A stretch of DNA of 64,000 nt from Acidobacteriaceae bacterium. GTDB lineage: Bacteria > Acidobacteriota > Terriglobia > Terriglobales > Acidobacteriaceae. Both the position numbers and the translations under genes were made by a program. Positions within the stretch are counted from its first letter, which is position 1. Each line of letters begins with the position of its first letter. This document shows, one piece after another, positions 27,368 to 36,150 of the stretch. A model generated the notes under the pieces. It ran no database searches and was not told where the DNA came from. It saw only the letters and a list, made by a program, of their open reading frames with translations. The stretch covers positions 1 through 64,000 of the forward strand of contig PLHW01000010.1 in assembly GCA_003139095.1 (NCBI GenBank), given 5' to 3'.

Positions 27368-28336
27368 TCAGGCGCTGGCAGCCTCCCCAACCAAACTCGA
27401 GGTTTGGCCCACAGAGATCCCGTGCTCATGGAGCTGTTTCAAAATCAGCAATCGTAGGTCACTCTTGAGCCGGTGATTGTCATGCGCCTGAATGATGGTC
27501 CAGAAACGCAAAGAAAACGCGAGTGAGTCTTTCGCGAGATCATTCAGCAGAGCCTCCGGTGGAGGGTCTGTTAGAACACTCGGGTTTTCCCGGGCCACCT
27601 CCAGCAGCAAGGCCGCAATCTTCTCGGCGTCGCTGTCATGGGCAACCACAACGCCGATCGCCAGGCGCACGCGATCGTCATTCACCGTCCAATTGGTTAC
27701 CTGGTGGGTGGTAAAGTCGGAATTCGGGACAATGATCACTTCGTTGTCATAAGTTCGTACCCACGTGCTGCGAGCTCCCACCCGACCGACCACTCCGGCG
27801 ATCCCTCCGACGTCGATACGGTCCCCGATACGGAACGGCTGCTCGATAAGCAGTACCAACCCAGCGACCCAATTGGCTACGATCGATTGCAGACCAAAAC
27901 CTACGCCGATTCCGAGCGATCCTCCCAGGATCGCCAAGGAGTTCAGGTTTACTCCAGCTGCCTGCAGCCCGATCATGAGACCAATCACGTAGATCAGGAG
28001 TGACACGAAACGCGCCAACACATAGCTGTGCTGGGGATCAAACGTGCTCGTTCTCGAAACGCGCTGGTACAGGAGTTTGCGGACGCGGTTCGACAGCACT
28101 GTCAGAAGTCCCAGAAAGAGTAGAGCCTTGAGCAGGGAGATCGGCGTCACAGCCTGCGTACCAATCGAGAACACCGGGATCGTCAGCCGCCTCTGCAATC
28201 CTGCCCCCAGCACGTGAGTCAGGCTCGGTCCGTATGGAACCCACCAAACTAAGGCCGTGAGCAGGCTCATTAGCAGGACGGCACGAAAGATCACCTTGGC
28301 GCTCAAGGAGTGGCGCACATCGGTATCTTCAGGCAT
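27368..28336 (-). CDS. MscS-type mechanosensitive channel
   Basis: A 322-residue membrane protein with about four helices. The pore and cytoplasmic domain are typical of MscS: LGIGVGFGLQSIVANWVAGL (TM3 and following), then EQPFRIGDRI and VPNSDF in the beta domain. It opens on membrane tension to release solutes during osmotic downshock. The ATG at 28336 (MPEDTDVRH) is chosen over a TTG at 28357. It is on the same strand as the downstream LEA-like gene and the upstream hydrolase gene but with real gaps, so an operon is not certain. With the LEA-like gene nearby, a water-stress theme is possible. Confidence 0.9.
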   Translation of the reverse strand: MPEDTDVRHSLSAKVIFRAVLLMSLLTALVWWVPYGPSLTHVLGAGLQRRLTIPVFSIGTQAVTPISLLKALLFLGLLTVLSNRVRKLLYQRVSRTSTFDPQHSYVLARFVSLLIYVIGLMIGLQAAGVNLNSLAILGGSLGIGVGFGLQSIVANWVAGLVLLIEQPFRIGDRIDVGGIAGVVGRVGARSTWVRTYDNEVIIVPNSDFTTHQVTNWTVNDDRVRLAIGVVVAHDSDAEKIAALLLEVARENPSVLTDPPPEALLNDLAKDSLAFSLRFWTIIQAHDNHRLKSDLRLLILKQLHEHGISVGQTSSLVGEAASA

Positions 28337-28414
28337 AGACTGCTTCGCACCTCGCAACCCTCATGGTCCAACCATTCGTGTCCCGAACCGTGATTGCATC
28401 GGCCTGGTGCACGC

Positions 28415-29311
28415 TCAGGAGGTTTCCCTCGATGGGTAAGCCTCCAGCACAGATGAGATCCAGTGAAGAAGATTGGCACGAACTTCCGCACGATTGATCT
28501 CATTGAGCATCTCGTGCCTTCCGCCTGGGTAAAAATCATGCGAGATGTTGTGAACGCCAGCGGCACGGTAGCGCTCGATCAGAATACGAAGTCCTTCCAG
28601 CCGCTGGCCCACCGGATCATCACTTCCCGAAAACAGATAGATGGGTAAGTCGCTGCGTATTTTACGCAGACTTGCAGGGTCCGCAAGAACGGAAGCTGCG
28701 GCAAAGAAAGACTCTATTGACAAAGGTTGAAGGGCAGGGAAACACAGAGGGTCATTCATGGAGGCATCGACAACCGCCGTGTCCCGGCTCAACCAATCGA
28801 ACGGTGTCCTGGCCGGCTGGAAGGCTTGATTCAGGATGTTGTCTGCTTCTCGAGGCGCGGATCTAGCAACTTGCGCTAGTCCGTCCAGCGCACCGGAACC
28901 GGAAAGGACGAGGCCGGCGATGTCGCGGCTGTGATCGATCGCGTAGAGTTGCGCTGCGAACGATCCCATACTGTGCCCCAGCAAGATAAGCGGCTTTCCT
29001 GGGTTCTCCTTTTTTGCGAGCAGGGTCAGGTGAAACATATCCTCCGCCAGCAGGCCGAAGCCGCCATCCCCAAAATCCCCTAACGCCTGGGGATAGGGTG
29101 CGGTACGGCCGTGCCCGCGGTGATCGTTGCCATAGACGATCAGGCCTGACTCCACCAAGACTTCGATCAGCTCGGCATATCGTCCGACGTGTTCGCCCAT
29201 GCCATGAGCGATCTGGACGACACCGCGAACGGGTCCGCGGGCATCCCATCGGGTACAGGCGATGGCCAGGCCATCGGTGCTGCTGAATTGAAACTGACAG
29301 GAAGGTGTCAC
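28415..29311 (-). CDS. Alpha/beta hydrolase, monoacylglycerol lipase-like
   Basis: A protein of about 298 residues in the Hydrolase_4/lysophospholipase family. The nucleophile elbow is GHSMG, the oxyanion region is HGMGEH, the acid is in GSDDPVG and the catalytic His is in GGRHEML. The motif NDHRGHGRT is typical of monoacylglycerol lipase-like enzymes. There is no clear signal peptide, so it is probably cytosolic. It hydrolyses ester bonds of lipids or similar molecules; the substrate is not known. The start codon is GTG at 29311, or TTG at 29329. Confidence 0.85.
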   Translation of the reverse strand: MTPSCQFQFSSTDGLAIACTRWDARGPVRGVVQIAHGMGEHVGRYAELIEVLVESGLIVYGNDHRGHGRTAPYPQALGDFGDGGFGLLAEDMFHLTLLAKKENPGKPLILLGHSMGSFAAQLYAIDHSRDIAGLVLSGSGALDGLAQVARSAPREADNILNQAFQPARTPFDWLSRDTAVVDASMNDPLCFPALQPLSIESFFAAASVLADPASLRKIRSDLPIYLFSGSDDPVGQRLEGLRILIERYRAAGVHNISHDFYPGGRHEMLNEINRAEVRANLLHWISSVLEAYPSRETS

Positions 29312-29329
29312 TAGGGCAGCTATTAGCAA

Positions 29330-29692
29330 GATCTTCGCCTCTCCGCGCTCTTATCCGTGTTCACAGTGCAGAGGAGCAGCCATTCGCAAGTCTTTGAAAA
29401 ACAGAGACGCGCGTGGAGGCAACGCTGACAACTGGTTGACCAATGCCAAATCATGTGGCAGAGGACGACCCAGACCGCGGCATTGGGGAGTGGCAGGAGC
29501 TTCAAGCGGAGTTATCAAACTCGGGCTACGCTGACCATAAAAGGGGGAGGTTGGTTCCGGCCGGGTCGGTTGGTCCTAACCCGCGCGGGAGGAATTGAGA
29601 AAAGTCACGCCGGAACCGGTGAGCCTCCACGGCGACTTCCCTGAAAATTGTGGGGCTGCACTACTTGCAAACTACAGTGCAAGAAAGCGCCG
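29330..29692. other. Intergenic stretch with a short hairpin
   Basis: About 360 bases between the hydrolase and ECF sigma genes. It has a small hairpin at 29664-29683 just after the sigma gene stop. No protein, RNA gene or repeat is recognised in the remainder. Confidence 0.45.
29664..29683 (-). terminator. Possible hairpin after the ECF sigma gene
   Basis: CTTGCA and TGCAAG form a 6-bp stem with an 8-base loop, starting 10 bases after the sigma gene stop. There is no following U-run on the transcript, so it is a weak candidate for an intrinsic terminator. Confidence 0.25.
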
Positions 29693-30514
29693 CTATGCGC
29701 TAACCCAGGCTTCGTATCCTCCTTTCGGCGATTGGAAACCAGCACTCGGCTCGGGTACTTCACACCGCGCAGGATCCGGTCCATAACCGGAGCAACAATC
29801 TCTGCGCTTTGCACCGCCGTCAGTGATGGCGGCCCTGCTTTGACGTTTCCCTGCAACCTTCTGAAATCGTCGGGTTAGGGCGGCTCGACCACGAGCGAGC
29901 TGCGCTTTCAAAGTTCCTTCGGGCACGCCCAGTGTTTCGGCTGCCTCTCTGATGGAAAGTTCATCTCGCAGGTGAAGGCACAGAGCGGCCCGCTGCGAAT
30001 CTGAAAGGCTGCTGGTCAGCCTGGCAACCAGATCACGCAATTCGTTGCGCTCTACCGTCTGCTCGGGGGTGGGTCTGGAATCGGCGAGAAACCCCGCGAT
30101 ACTCGATTTACCCTCGTCTGGCCCCTGGTCAAGCGACAAGACCTGACAGCGCGGACGCCGCCGCAGCTGCATGCGCACCGAGTTGATCACAATCGCCGTG
30201 ATCCAGGTCGACAACCGGGCGCGCCCATTAAATGCCCCGATGTGTTTGTACGCCGACAGCATGGCATCCTGCACGGCGTCCTCAGCGTCTTCGGGATTAC
30301 GCAGCCAGCGCATCGCTGTCCGTCGGAATTGTGGCAGGCGGTGCGACACAATCCTCTCGAACTCCATCCGAACTTCTTGGCTGGCTTGGCTGGTGGGCTC
30401 TTGTCTGCTCCTGGTTGCTACCGGCGGAGCAGCACTATCACGGATCGTCGAGGCTATCTGCATTTTGTCAATCTCCGTTTGTCGCTCACCAGATCCATCA
30501 GCCCTAAATCTCAT
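29693..30514 (-). CDS. ECF-type RNA polymerase sigma factor
   Basis: About 273 residues. Sigma region 2 is seen in RNPEDAEDAVQDAMLSAYKH and RARLSTWITAIVINSVR; region 4 is SDSQRAALCLHLRDELSIRE followed by VPEGTLKAQLARGRAALTRR. These are hallmarks of ECF sigma factors. It has an N-terminal extension of about 45 residues and a C-terminal tail of about 45 residues beyond region 4, longer than most. No anti-sigma gene (zinc-finger or FecR type) is beside it, so its control is not evident. The start is uncertain among GTG 30517, ATG 30514 and ATG 30463. Confidence 0.9.
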   Translation of the reverse strand: MRFRADGSGERQTEIDKMQIASTIRDSAAPPVATRSRQEPTSQASQEVRMEFERIVSHRLPQFRRTAMRWLRNPEDAEDAVQDAMLSAYKHIGAFNGRARLSTWITAIVINSVRMQLRRRPRCQVLSLDQGPDEGKSSIAGFLADSRPTPEQTVERNELRDLVARLTSSLSDSQRAALCLHLRDELSIREAAETLGVPEGTLKAQLARGRAALTRRFQKVAGKRQSRAAITDGGAKRRDCCSGYGPDPARCEVPEPSAGFQSPKGGYEAWVSA

Positions 30515-31449
30515 CACTGAGAGTCTTTGCCACGTTGGTTCTCATACATCTGCGCTTTCCAACCGTACACAGCATTTTTCGTACCAATAGCATGCGAGTC
30601 GGGCCTCTCTATGCCACTGCTGAAGACCGGGTAGTGCCGGATAAAAAAGAATTGGATGACACGAGTGGCGACTAGCACCAGCAATCCCAATCTTGTGGCT
30701 GACGGTGGTGCATCACTTGCCAACCCTGAGCAAGCGAGTACGTTTTGAGGGATAAGATCGATGCTTGCTCGGCTGTGAGAATCCCTGGATGCGCAAAGCG
30801 ATTAAAGCTACCTGCGATGAAGAATCTGTGTTGCGGGTGGGAGACTTCTTTGAGGCAAATGTACGTTCTTCGTGTGTCGACTGTCAAGTTACGGACACTA
30901 GCATCCAAGCAGCCAACAAAAGCGATTCAATCGACCTATGCTACACGCGTGCGATTCACAAACAGCTCGAACTCAGTTCCCAGCATGCCCGCACCAGCCG
31001 AACTGCGGTAAAAGAGCTGCACTTGGCCGGCTACCTCCAGCCAGCCGGTCTTTACGATGGACACTTTCTTGGGAATTATCGTGTTAGGATTTCGCCAAAC
31101 GATCTTCATAACGCCTCTTTTCTACTGTCGGACCTCTGGCATTGTCTGTAGCCGAGCGCAAAACACCACCTGCCCCGCTGTCGCTGCTGAGATCGACCAT
31201 CGCTGCACCTGATGCCATGGATGAGAAAGCGAAGCAGGGGGCTGTGATTTTGCCGTCACCGTTAGGTGAAAGGAAAGTTGTCGGTTGGTGAACTGACGGG
31301 GCGCTTCTCGAAAGAGGAGCCCAATTTCGTCGGTCGTGAAAGCGGGGGTTCGAGCGGTTTTCTGATCAGTGGATTTTATGGACTTTTCCGAAAAAGTTAG
31401 GCAGCCAGGACGAGGGGAGAGCATGATTAGCCCGGCTGCCCAGGCGCGC
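30515..31449. other. Long stretch without a convincing gene
   Basis: About 930 bases between the ECF sigma gene and the beta-barrel gene. Several open frames of 70-128 codons exist on both strands (the longest is plus 30765-31151), but none has a good ribosome site, a recognisable domain or a consistent codon pattern. It may hold decayed genes or regulatory RNA. I cannot support a specific call. Confidence 0.45.
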
Positions 31450-32055
31450 CTAGAACCGGTACACGATGCCGGCCGAGGGCTGAGCCGAGTGTGTCCAGGT
31501 ATCCGTCTTCAAGCTTTGAAGGCCGAAGTCCGGATCCTTGTATACGAAACCCCGGTATTCCGCGCGCAACGAAAAATGGTTCGTCAAGACATAGTCGGCG
31601 CCAGCGCCATAGAGGAATGCGCCTTTTGCTTGGGTGTCCGCACCGGGCACAAATCCGCCGCCGTTGCCCGTGGGATGAAAGATCAGGCCCCCGCCTCCTG
31701 CCAGCGCGTAAGGACTGAACTTACTGATGTGGAGAGGCAGCTTCACCGCAACGTCCGCAGTAACGCCGTGGACGTCGGACTGGACTCTGTTCTCTCCCCC
31801 AGATGAAAAATATCTTTGCGTGTTGCGGTCGAAACCGTAATTCGCTTCCGCGGAGAACCAACGATTGATGTTATAGCGGTATCCCACTTCCAAACCTCCG
31901 GTATTGGTCGTAGTCCGCGAGATTCCGTTGCCGCTACTGTCCTTGGTAAAGAAGCCTGTTCCTTGCACGCTTATTTCATTCCGAGATTCTTGTGCCATTG
32001 CAATGATCGAAAAGAGCAGTATGGACGCAACAGTTAAAAACAAACCCCGTTTCAT
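31450..32055 (-). CDS. Outer-membrane beta-barrel protein
   Basis: A 201-residue protein starting MKRGLFLTVASILLFSIIAM with signal cleavage after MAQ. The mature part alternates polar and hydrophobic residues in short strands (GLEVGYRYNINRWFSAEANY, VTADVAVKLPLHISKFSPYA, HFSLRAEYRGF) and ends in the C-terminal Phe of outer-membrane proteins (SAGIVYRF). It fits an OmpA/OmpW-sized eight-stranded barrel. The ATG at 32055 is chosen because it begins the signal peptide; the frame extends 19 codons upstream. Function is unknown. Confidence 0.8.
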   Translation of the reverse strand: MKRGLFLTVASILLFSIIAMAQESRNEISVQGTGFFTKDSSGNGISRTTTNTGGLEVGYRYNINRWFSAEANYGFDRNTQRYFSSGGENRVQSDVHGVTADVAVKLPLHISKFSPYALAGGGGLIFHPTGNGGGFVPGADTQAKGAFLYGAGADYVLTNHFSLRAEYRGFVYKDPDFGLQSLKTDTWTHSAQPSAGIVYRF

Positions 32056-32652
32056 AAGTCTCCGTTTCCCCATTTTCAAGAAATTTGAGCTTCCGTCGAA
32101 ACTCTTGCTCACAAGCGATCAAACAACACGCCAACAGTTCGTTTCTGGGCCGTTGGTGTGTTGACAGTTCGCCTTGAGCAGGAGAGAAACAGCATTCAAC
32201 GTTCCAAATTTGGAAAATTGAGACGAACCGCGGGCATCCCCTTTCGGAGTGCACGTTTAAACCACTCCGACAACCCAGCAGCATCACACTTCTTCCATTT
32301 CGGCTCGACGAAGACTGTCAAGAGTTTGACGAGTGTCAGTGCGCATGTCATCGGACTCCTCTTGATCACTCCGCGCCCCGTTGGACCCCAGGCTAAATGC
32401 GAGACAAACAGAATCCCTTGTCAAGTGCCAACCTAATTGGCAGTGACAACCTTGCAGCGATGCGGGGGATGCTTTGCTCTCTCGATGCATGGCGCTGCTA
32501 AGCGCTTCTAGTTGCCGCACTTGGGAACCGGAGTGGCCCCGAATCTGGGAGTGGAAACGTGGATGCCTAAAGAGAATCGGCTGGCATCGACGGGCTTCGC
32601 AACAGTCGTGTCTGGTTAATCACTTGCCGATCAGTGTCCACAAGGGGGATGA
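32056..32652. other. Intergenic region with a strong hairpin
   Basis: About 600 bases between the divergent beta-barrel gene and the secreted-protein gene at 32653. It contains a two-part hairpin at 32418-32449 and an imperfect dyad TGTCAA-GAGT-TTGACG at 32316-32331. No protein is recognised. It should contain promoters for both flanking genes. Confidence 0.45.
32418..32449. promoter_or_regulatory. Two-stem hairpin or operator dyad
   Basis: Outer arms TTGTCA and TGACAA enclose inner arms TGCCAA and TTGGCA around the loop CCTAA, giving 12 paired bases in 32 with only AG and G unpaired between the stems. There is no U-run on either side. It could be a protein-binding dyad (the inner part is TGCCAA-N5-TTGGCA) or an RNA structure in the leader of the gene at 32653. 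Confidence 0.35.
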
Positions 32653-33201
32653 ATGCATAGAAAACAATTTTTCTTTGTCGCAGCGTGTATCGCGGTATTG
32701 TTGTGGGCTCGTAACCCGGCTTTTTCTCAGGATTCCGCCTCGCAGCCCGACAAACCGGGGACGCTGAGTGGTAAGTCCGCTAACAGCGTGGGTGTTCAGG
32801 AGCCGATCGACGAAGATATCAAACTGATCAGGAAGGACCTGCGATCAGAGAAAAAGCAGATTGTCGCGGCCAACATGAACCTGACGGACGTTGAGGCCGA
32901 AAAATTCTGGCCTGTTTACGACCGGTACGCGGCCGATCTAGCCAAAATCAATGACCAGAAAGCTGCGCTGATCAACGAATATTGGCAGACCTTCGACACG
33001 ATGAACAGCGAACAGGCCGAGAGCTACGTGCGAAAGCGCGGCGCCGTCGAGGAATCGATCATGCAGCTCAGACTCAAGTACATTCCCATCTTTGGCAAAG
33101 TTCTTTCGGGCCGGCAAACCGCATTGTTTTTTCAGATCGATTGGAGACTCGGTCTGATGATCGATCTGCAGTTGGCGAAGATGCCTCTGATTGATCCGTA
33201 A
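32653..33201 (+). CDS. Secreted helical protein of unknown function
   Basis: A 182-residue protein with a signal peptide (FFFVAACIAVLLWARNPAFS) and a mature part that is mostly predicted helix and charged. A central segment (LTDVEAEKFWPVYDRYAADL, followed by AKINDQKAALINEY) has a pattern seen in many secreted Acidobacteriota proteins of unknown role, and it loosely resembles Spy/CpxP-type periplasmic chaperones. A GGGGGA ribosome site precedes the ATG. The STAS-Mla genes begin 49 bases downstream on the same strand, so co-transcription with the lipid transport operon is possible. Confidence 0.75.
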   Translation: MHRKQFFFVAACIAVLLWARNPAFSQDSASQPDKPGTLSGKSANSVGVQEPIDEDIKLIRKDLRSEKKQIVAANMNLTDVEAEKFWPVYDRYAADLAKINDQKAALINEYWQTFDTMNSEQAESYVRKRGAVEESIMQLRLKYIPIFGKVLSGRQTALFFQIDWRLGLMIDLQLAKMPLIDP

Positions 33202-33250
33202 GCAACAGTGTCGAATCAGAGATGGCACCTGACACTGAAGGGGAAACGCG

Positions 33251-33610
33251 TTGACTAGCAACATAGCCACTGCGACCGATCTCGAGATCACCCTAGACGA
33301 GGGCGACGGGACGGCGCTCGTGCGCTTGCGGGGACGCCTTAGCATTGACACCTCGCCGGCGTTGCGCGATCAGCTTCTCGCCGTTCTCGATGGGCCATCC
33401 GTGCAAGCCGTCATCGTCGATTTGGACGCAGTCTCCTACATTGACGCTTCGGGCGTTGCGACTTTGATTGAAGGACTCAAGATCGCTCAGAGTGTCCCCA
33501 CCACGTTGTGCTTGAAGGGACTGCAGGGTCGTGTGCTGCATCTGTTCGAGGTCACGGGCCTGCTGAGTCTGTTCGACACGAGTGGTTGTAAGGGTGCTTT
33601 CCTGAGTTGA
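33251..33610 (+). CDS. STAS-domain protein (MlaB-like or anti-sigma antagonist)
   Basis: A 119-residue single STAS domain (LVRLRGRLSIDTSPALRDQL, VIVDLDAVSYIDASGVATL). The Ser in DASG is the position phosphorylated in anti-sigma antagonists. It starts with TTG at 33251 after a GGGGAA site. It lies 10 bases before the MlaE permease gene, so it most likely serves as the MlaB-like cytoplasmic subunit that binds the ATPase of the lipid ABC transporter. In proteobacterial operons mlaB comes last; here the STAS gene comes first. Confidence 0.85.
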   Translation: MTSNIATATDLEITLDEGDGTALVRLRGRLSIDTSPALRDQLLAVLDGPSVQAVIVDLDAVSYIDASGVATLIEGLKIAQSVPTTLCLKGLQGRVLHLFEVTGLLSLFDTSGCKGAFLS

Positions 33611-33620
33611 AGGTGTCTTG

Positions 33621-34424
33621 ATGGCAACAGTTCTCGAAAACGTCGGAACGAAAACGATCGAGCATCTCGACTACGTCGGAAGCCTGAACATTCAGCTGTG
33701 GGCGACCCTGCGCGCCATGGGGAGTGCGTTGCCGTTTGTAGGAAACCGTTACCGCTGGCGGGCGACGGCGCGACAGATGTTCCAGATTGGTGTGGACGCG
33801 CTGCCCATGGTGTCCCTCATGGCCATTTGCACCGGATTCATTCTCGCCATGCAGGGAGCCTCTGAACTGCGACGTTTCGGTGCATTGCATTACGTCATCG
33901 ACCTGGTTGCGGTCGGCTTCACCCGTGAACTCGGCCCACTGCTCACGGCGATCGCTGTCAGTGGAAGGTCGGGCTCGTCTTTCGCGGCCGAGATTGGAAC
34001 TATGAAGGTGACCGAGGAACTTGACTCTCTTCGTGTTATGGCGCTCGAACCTGTCGAGTTCATCCTGGCGCCAAAATATCTGGCCGCGCTGATCACGGTG
34101 CCGTGCCTCAGCATCGCTTCAAACCTTTGCGGCATTCTGGCGGGCGGGTTGTTCATGTTCTTCAGCACCCGGCTCGCTCCACTACTCTACTTCCGCTATG
34201 TATTGGATTCCATCGTGCTGCGCGATGTGATTACGGGACTCATCAAGAGTGTGGCCTTTGCCACCATCATCGCTCACGTTGGCTGTCTAGAAGGCTTCCG
34301 CGTCCGCGGAGGACCCGACTCAGTGGGCCGTTCCACAACCAACGCCGTGGTGAAGTCAACTTTCCTTGTCATCGTGGCTGATGCCGTCTTCACCGCCATC
34401 TTCTACCTTACGGTGAAATCCTGA
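33621..34424 (+). CDS. mlaE: MlaE-family ABC transporter permease
   Basis: A 267-residue inner-membrane permease of the MlaE/YrbE family. Conserved stretches are seen in VAVGFTRELGPLLTAIAVSG, then RSGSSFAAEIGTMKVTEELD, then VMALEPVEFILAPKYLA. It forms the membrane core of an ABC system that moves phospholipids between the inner and outer membranes. The ATG at 33621 is preferred to the TTG at 33618. Its stop overlaps the ATPase start by one base (TGATG), which shows coupling. Confidence 0.93.
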   Translation: MATVLENVGTKTIEHLDYVGSLNIQLWATLRAMGSALPFVGNRYRWRATARQMFQIGVDALPMVSLMAICTGFILAMQGASELRRFGALHYVIDLVAVGFTRELGPLLTAIAVSGRSGSSFAAEIGTMKVTEELDSLRVMALEPVEFILAPKYLAALITVPCLSIASNLCGILAGGLFMFFSTRLAPLLYFRYVLDSIVLRDVITGLIKSVAFATIIAHVGCLEGFRVRGGPDSVGRSTTNAVVKSTFLVIVADAVFTAIFYLTVKS

Positions 34425-35227
34425 TGCCGATCATTTCAATTCGCGACCTGGTAGTTGAATACGACGGGCGCCGAATACTGGATGGGCTCAACCTCGACAT
34501 CGAACATGGCGAGACCATGGTTCTGCTGGGCGGCAGCGGTTCTGGCAAAAGCACACTGTTGCGCCAGATTCTGGCCCTGGAGCGCCCCAAGTCGGGTAGC
34601 GTCCACGTGAAAGGGACCGACATTACCCGCTGCTCCGCCGCCGAACTGAAGACTCTCCGGCGCTCCATCGGCGTGGCGTTTCAAAGCGCGGCATTGTTCA
34701 ATTCGCTTTCGGTCGAGGACAACGTCGCCCTCACCCTGCGAGAGCACACCCGGCTCGCGCCATCCATCATTGACCTAGTGGTATGGATGAAGCTGGCCGT
34801 GGTTGGCCTGGCGGACTTCGCCAAGCTGCATCCCCAGGAATTATCGGGCGGCATGAAGAAACGCGCGGCGGTCGCGCGTGCGCTTGCGCTTGGTCCCGAA
34901 ATTCTGGTCCTCGATGAACCCTCCGCGGGGCTGGACCCCATTGTCGCGGCGGAACTGGATGAACTCATCCTTCTCCTCAAAGAGGCATTTCAGATGACGG
35001 TCATCGTCGTAACTCATGAGCTTCCGAGCGCGTTCCGCATCGCCGACCGCATCGCGATGCTGTACCAGGGAAGGTTTTGCTCGATTGGAACCAGAGACGA
35101 AATCAAGGCGAGCCAGGACCCCCGGGTCCGGCAGTTCCTCAATCGCATTCCGGGGAATATCGCAAAGGCGGCCGCGGTAGCCGCTTACTTCGAAAAATAC
35201 CTGCACACTCCGGAGGCAGCCGCATGA
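34424..35227 (+). CDS. mlaF: MlaF-family ABC transporter ATPase
   Basis: A 267-residue ABC ATPase with Walker A GGSGSGKST, signature LSGGMKKR and Walker B EILVLDEPSAGLDP; the H-loop is in VVTHELPSA. The LSGGMKKRAAVARAL signature is typical of the MlaF/Ttg2A/Mkl group. It powers the MlaE permease from the cytoplasm. Coupled to both neighbours by one- and four-base overlaps. Confidence 0.94.
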   Translation: MPIISIRDLVVEYDGRRILDGLNLDIEHGETMVLLGGSGSGKSTLLRQILALERPKSGSVHVKGTDITRCSAAELKTLRRSIGVAFQSAALFNSLSVEDNVALTLREHTRLAPSIIDLVVWMKLAVVGLADFAKLHPQELSGGMKKRAAVARALALGPEILVLDEPSAGLDPIVAAELDELILLLKEAFQMTVIVVTHELPSAFRIADRIAMLYQGRFCSIGTRDEIKASQDPRVRQFLNRIPGNIAKAAAVAAYFEKYLHTPEAAA

Positions 35228-36150
35228 CAACAGAAGCGAAAGTTGGGGCCTTCGTCCTGGGATGTTTCGCAATCCTGGCTTTCACGGTCATCTATCTTAT
35301 GCAGGCGCAGTTCAGTGGGGACACGGTGCCCTATCGAACTTATCTGCGTTATGCCGGTGGACTTGAACCAGGAGCTGAGGTGCTTTTTGGGGGGATCACC
35401 GTTGGCAAAGTAACAGCCGTTCGGCCTTGGACGTCAGATCCCACCAAGATAGAAATCCTGCTTCAAGTCAAGCAAGGTACCCCATTGAACGAGAAGTCCG
35501 TGGCCAAGTTGGGGCTGGTGAGCATCATGAACAGCGCGGCCCTGTCGATCACCACCGGCAGCAACGACGCGAAACGGCTCGGTCCCGGGTCCTCAATCCC
35601 GTCCAAGGAGGCCGCCAGCCTGGACGAGATCGCGGGCAAGATGGCCGACGTCGCCGACAGCGCCAACGCGCTCATCGCGCAGGCACAGGGAGAGCTAGAA
35701 GGCATCAGCGGCGACGCGCGCGGTCTCCTTTCCAATCTGAAAACCGTCACCGGCCCGCCCACGCAACAAAAGATTCAAGCCGTACTGGATCATGTCAACG
35801 GAATACTGGCGACCGAAGGTCCAAAAATTGATCGTATTTCGGATCAACTGGTCGCCCTGAGCCAGCACGCTGATAACACCGTCCAGAACGTGAATGGCAC
35901 GGTGACCGATATGCGGGAGCCGATCCGCAAGGATCTGGCCGAGCTACAGAACACTTTGCAGCAAGCCAAGCAGTTGCTGGCGGACATGCAGGTCATGGTG
36001 CGAGCGAACGACTACAAGATCGACGACACGGTGGAAAACCTGCGCGTAGCAACCGACAACTTGGATCAGTTAACTGATTCGCTGAAGCAGCGCCCGTGGA
36101 GTCTGATCCGAATCAAGCAACCGAAAGAACGACAGGTTCCACAACAATGA
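35224..36150 (+). CDS. mlaD: MlaD-family MCE protein with long helical tail
   Basis: A 308-residue protein: one N-terminal membrane helix (AFVLGCFAILAFTVIYLM), one MCE domain (about 35-120: PYRTYLRYAGGLEPGAEVLF, ending near NSAALSITTG), then about 170 residues of mostly helix with heptad-like leucines (NTLQQAKQLLADMQVMV). MCE domains form hexameric rings in the periplasm that guide lipids. The long helical tail is bigger than in E. coli MlaD (183 residues) and could build a needle-like channel as in PqiB-type proteins. The ATG at 35224 overlaps the ATPase stop (ATGA). Confidence 0.9.
   Translation: MTTEAKVGAFVLGCFAILAFTVIYLMQAQFSGDTVPYRTYLRYAGGLEPGAEVLFGGITVGKVTAVRPWTSDPTKIEILLQVKQGTPLNEKSVAKLGLVSIMNSAALSITTGSNDAKRLGPGSSIPSKEAASLDEIAGKMADVADSANALIAQAQGELEGISGDARGLLSNLKTVTGPPTQQKIQAVLDHVNGILATEGPKIDRISDQLVALSQHADNTVQNVNGTVTDMREPIRKDLAELQNTLQQAKQLLADMQVMVRANDYKIDDTVENLRVATDNLDQLTDSLKQRPWSLIRIKQPKERQVPQQ

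Noticed and set aside
30765-31151. 128-codon plus-strand frame in the long gap
   Set aside because: No ribosome site, no domain, overlapping frames on the other strand are equally long.
31122-31424. 100-codon minus-strand frame near the beta-barrel gene
   Set aside because: No supporting start signal and no recognisable protein pattern.
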